64,000 nt of DNA, taken from assembly GCA_902790625.1 (NCBI GenBank), contig CADASP010000010.1, forward strand, positions 62,001 through 126,000, given 5' to 3'. The notes under the pieces are model-generated. The model saw only the letters and a list, made by a program, of their open reading frames with translations, was not told where the DNA came from and did no database searches. Numbering within the stretch: position 1 is the stretch's first letter; each line of letters opens with the position of its first letter. Below are positions 62,152-64,000 of this stretch, one piece after another. The DNA is from an uncultured Prevotellaceae bacterium. GTDB lineage: Bacteria; Bacteroidota; Bacteroidia; Bacteroidales; Bacteroidaceae. Both the position numbers and the translations under genes were made by a program.

Positions 62152-62628
62152 ATGGAAAAAATGAGTTTAGTATCAAAGTTGCTGGAGCGCGTGCAGGACA
62201 CGCTCGACAGCGTAAAGCCCGAACAAGTGTTGCTCAACGCAATCATGGACTTTCAGACTACAAGCGTTAAGGACATGCAGCAAAACAAGTTGCAGGAGAG
62301 TGTTGACGATTTGAATTTGTTGGCCGACCGTATTATGCTGATGAACTACGAGCTTACAGCATTAAGAAGCAATCCTGAGTATAACGAAGCCGCTTACAAC
62401 GAAGTTCTCCGTGGCATTGTGAATGATACTGAGTTGCTGAACGATGGCCTTGCAGCAGCTAAAGTAATTGAAAATGCTATTGAGCTGCTGACCAACTCCA
62501 CAGCTGTTGAACAGTTGCGCAGTACGAAAGGACGCGAGACCGTTGCAGACCTTGCTAACGTGTGTAAAGTGTTCGTGCGCTTGCGTGAAGCACTTGCAGA
62601 ACACTTCACATTGTCTGAAGCAGAGTAA
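62152..62628 (+). CDS. Hypothetical helical element protein
   Basis: A 158-aa all-helical protein (LVSKLLERVQDTLDSVKPEQ, DVADLANVCKVFVRL-type end). It follows the previous gene by ~97 bp on the same strand. No membrane segment or catalytic motif. Not recognised. Confidence 0.7.
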   Translation: MEKMSLVSKLLERVQDTLDSVKPEQVLLNAIMDFQTTSVKDMQQNKLQESVDDLNLLADRIMLMNYELTALRSNPEYNEAAYNEVLRGIVNDTELLNDGLAAAKVIENAIELLTNSTAVEQLRSTKGRETVADLANVCKVFVRLREALAEHFTLSEAE

Positions 62629-62648
62629 TCACAATGTTTGTTATGGTG

Positions 62649-62720
62649 TGTCGGTGTTGGCTTGCTGGGAAGCACGCCAGCACCTTTTGCCCTAAATGGG
62701 CATAGCAACCAACACCGACA
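62649..62720. repeat. Inverted repeat near right end of element
   Basis: TGTCGGTGTTGG (62649-62660) and CCAACACCGACA (62709-62720) are exact complements around a 48-nt loop. The 296-bp stretch 62629-62924 also contains the third GTTGTGCAA dimer (62791-62808) and the terminator. A small structured RNA or recombination site is possible. Confidence 0.65.
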
Positions 62721-62871
62721 TAGGAACGCTGCAATACTATGCAATACTGAAAGCGATAAAAGAGCCGTAAAACGAGCAATAAACGGCGATGTTGTGCAAG
62801 TGTTGTGCAAGTGGCAAACCACTCACGTACACACAAAAACGCACAAAATTCGTAACTTGCTGATAAACAAT

Positions 62872-62907
62872 AAAAAACCGCCTCCAGCTTTTACACTTTC
62901 GGCGGTT
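62872..62907 (-). terminator. Element-borne terminator for tRNA-Phe
   Basis: On the minus strand AACCGCC / GGCGGTT stem with an A-run on the plus strand (T-run in the transcript). It sits inside the element directly below tRNA-Phe and replaces the displaced host terminator at 47947-47981. Confidence 0.75.
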
Positions 62908-62938
62908 CATAATGAAAGGAGGAGTGGTGCCTCCAGGA
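62904..62938. other. Right attachment site (35-bp direct repeat)
   Basis: Identical to 47978-48012. It spans the 3' end of the tRNA-Phe gene (62925-62938) and the start of its terminator stem. Confidence 0.9.
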
Positions 62939-62997
62939 ATCGAACCGGGGACACACGGATTTTCAGTCCGATGCTCTACCATCTGAGCTAAGGCACC
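62925..62997 (-). tRNA. tRNA-Phe (anticodon GAA)
   Basis: A 73-nt cloverleaf on the minus strand. The acceptor is GGTGCCT/AGGCACC, the D-arm GCTC/GAGC, and the anticodon stem CGGAC/TCCG-like around CTGAAAA (anticodon GAA). The T-arm CCGG-TTCGATT-CCTGG type and discriminator A complete it. CCA is not encoded. The 3' 14 nt are shared with the element's attachment site, so integration kept the gene intact. Confidence 0.95.
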
Positions 62998-63027
62998 ATT
63001 TTGATATCCCTTTCGGTTTTGCGGGTG

Positions 63028-63059
63028 CAAAGGTACGGCTTTTTTTTCGTTCCTGCAAG
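63028..63059 (-). promoter_or_regulatory. Promoter of tRNA-Phe
   Basis: On the minus strand CTTG (63059-63056), 20-nt spacer, TACCTTTG (63035-63028), 30 bp before the tRNA. The gap to 63266 otherwise shows only a plus-strand -7 box (TAATTTTG, 63203-63210) for the aminotransferase. Confidence 0.7.
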
Positions 63060-63266
63060 TTTTTGTCCAATTATTTTTGAAAAATATTGAAAATACAGGA
63101 AAATAGTGGGCCTTGAGCGCCTTTGCAGGGGCGCAGGGTTGCGCTGAATCATATTTTTGTTCAAAAGTTTACGTCAAATTTCGTGATTCAGAAATTATTT
63201 ATTAATTTTGCAGCGTCATTACTCAAATGTGACAAGCGTCAACATTTTAATACCGAATTGTAATAG

Positions 63267-64000
63267 ATGCCTGAAATATCTGTTCGTGGGCATGAGATGC
63301 CCGAAAGTCCCATCCGCAAGCTGGCTCCGCTGGCTGCTGCTGCCAAGAAGCGTGGCATCCACGTGTATCATCTGAATATCGGCCAGCCCGACCTGCCCAC
63401 GCCCCAAGTAGCCCTTGATGCGCTGAAGACCGTCGACCGCACCATCCTGGAGTACTCGCCTTCGCAGGGCTATCTCAGCTACCGCGAGAAGCTGGTGGGC
63501 TATTATGCCAAGTACAACATCCAGGTGACGGCCGACGACATCATCATCACCAGCGGTGGCTCGGAGGCTGTGCTCTTCGCCTTCTTGAGCTGCTTGAATC
63601 CTGGCGACGAGATTATCGTTCCCGAACCCGCCTACGCCAACTACATGGCCTTTGCCATCAGCGCCGGTGCCAAGATACGCACCATCGCTACCACCATCGA
63701 CGAGGGGTTCTCGCTTCCGAAGGTGGAGAAGTTCGAGGAGCTCATCAACGAGCGCACGCGGGCCATCATGATATGCAACCCCAACAATCCCACGGGCTAT
63801 CTCTACACCCGCCGCGAGATGAACCAGATACGCGACTTGGTGAAGAAATACGACCTCTACCTATTCAGCGACGAAGTCTACCGTGAGTATATCTACACTG
63901 GTTCGCCCTATATCTCGGCCTGCCATCTGGAGGGCATCGAGCAGAACGTCATCCTCATCGACTCGGTGTCGAAGCGCTACAGCGAGTGCGGCATCCGCGT
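63267..64000 (+). CDS. Class I/II aminotransferase, 3' truncated by window edge
   Basis: The frame from the ATG at 63267 stays open to the window end (244 codons). It is a PLP-dependent aminotransferase of the aspartate/aromatic group. Visible are VRGHEMPESPIRKLAP at the start, HLNIGQPDLPTP, TSGGSEAVLFAFLSCLNPGD (PLP phosphate contacts), EPAYANYMAFA, IMICNPNNPTGYLYTRREM with the Asn, LFSDEVYREYIYTG with the Asp/Tyr, and the pocket start SVSKRYSECG containing the Schiff-base Lys. Substrate not determined. Confidence 0.93.
   Translation, partial: MPEISVRGHEMPESPIRKLAPLAAAAKKRGIHVYHLNIGQPDLPTPQVALDALKTVDRTILEYSPSQGYLSYREKLVGYYAKYNIQVTADDIIITSGGSEAVLFAFLSCLNPGDEIIVPEPAYANYMAFAISAGAKIRTIATTIDEGFSLPKVEKFEELINERTRAIMICNPNNPTGYLYTRREMNQIRDLVKKYDLYLFSDEVYREYIYTGSPYISACHLEGIEQNVILIDSVSKRYSECGIR

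Larger units (their letters stand above)
48013..62938. mobile_element. Integrated element in tRNA-Phe (satellite-like, ~14.9 kb)
   Basis: It is flanked by the 35-bp direct repeat and has a tyrosine integrase at its left end. DNA inside is AT-richer than the host. Modules from left: integrase with an ADP-ribosylglycohydrolase and two small genes; two HTH proteins; DUF6291-like replication protein and DnaC-like loader; unknown proteins; HK97-gp10-like and a small membrane protein; a 1661-aa tape-measure-like protein; an XRE regulator with a divergent pair of unknown genes. No terminase, portal, capsid, protease, major tail, relaxase or conjugation gene is seen. It looks like a phage satellite or decayed prophage; an IME is less likely. 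Confidence 0.85.

Noticed and set aside
48013..62938. Integrative conjugative element
   Set aside because: No relaxase, coupling protein or mating-pair genes are visible in the 14.9 kb.

Overview
This window looks like chromosome from a polysaccharide-degrading member of the Bacteroidota, most likely a Prevotella-type (Prevotellaceae) organism. Evidence: repeated Bacteroidota promoters (TTTG/CTTG, 19-20 nt, then TAnnTTTG), a hybrid two-component carbohydrate sensor, GH51, GH92 and CE15-GH8 enzymes, a protein with a T9SS-like C-terminal tail, the methylmalonyl-CoA (succinate/propionate) genes, and a Bacteroidota-type YidC. The host DNA is clearly GC-rich. The segment at about 48.0-62.9 kb is visibly AT-richer with different codon use. 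These are readings by eye; no database search was run.

Layout. 0-1.9 kb: end of a surface-polysaccharide cluster (WecG/TagA-type glycosyltransferase, cut by the window edge, and a polyprenyl-phosphate sugar transferase). 2-14.5 kb: GH51 arabinofuranosidase, alanine dehydrogenase, a PreA-like dihydropyrimidine dehydrogenase, a glutathione peroxidase-nitroreductase fusion, an epimerase-like protein, and a GH92 mannosidase fused to a URO-D-like domain. 14.7-19.6 kb: two consecutive ECF sigma/membrane-partner operons with secreted products, one of which is frameshifted. 19.7-28.4 kb: a xylan-type locus with a hybrid sensor kinase, a secreted carbohydrate-binding-like protein and a CE15-GH8 esterase/xylanase. 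28.6-40 kb: housekeeping genes (aroA, GDP-fucose synthase, peptidase U32, metA, RluA-type synthase, yidC). 40-47.6 kb: a DUF3078-like protein, tRNA-Arg, the methylmalonyl-CoA epimerase/carboxyltransferase/biotin-carrier cluster, a CE1 esterase and a thioredoxin-like protein.

48.0-62.94 kb is a mobile element of about 14.9 kb integrated in the 3' end of a tRNA-Phe gene and flanked by a 35-bp direct repeat. It has a tyrosine integrase transcribed with an ADP-ribosylglycohydrolase, two excisionase-type HTH proteins, a DUF6291-like replication protein with a DnaC-like loader, an XRE repressor, several unknown proteins, an HK97-gp10-like protein and a 1661-aa tape-measure-like protein. I see no terminase, portal, capsid or major tail gene, so it resembles a phage satellite or remnant with tail-related genes rather than a complete prophage. 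The window ends inside an aminotransferase gene.

The intergenic regions carry several dispersed repeat families: a ~555-bp element in two copies plus a fragment, a palindromic element that also sits in frame inside the U32 peptidase gene, TAACTCC heptamer arrays, and a palindrome on both sides of the DUF3078/tRNA-Arg segment.
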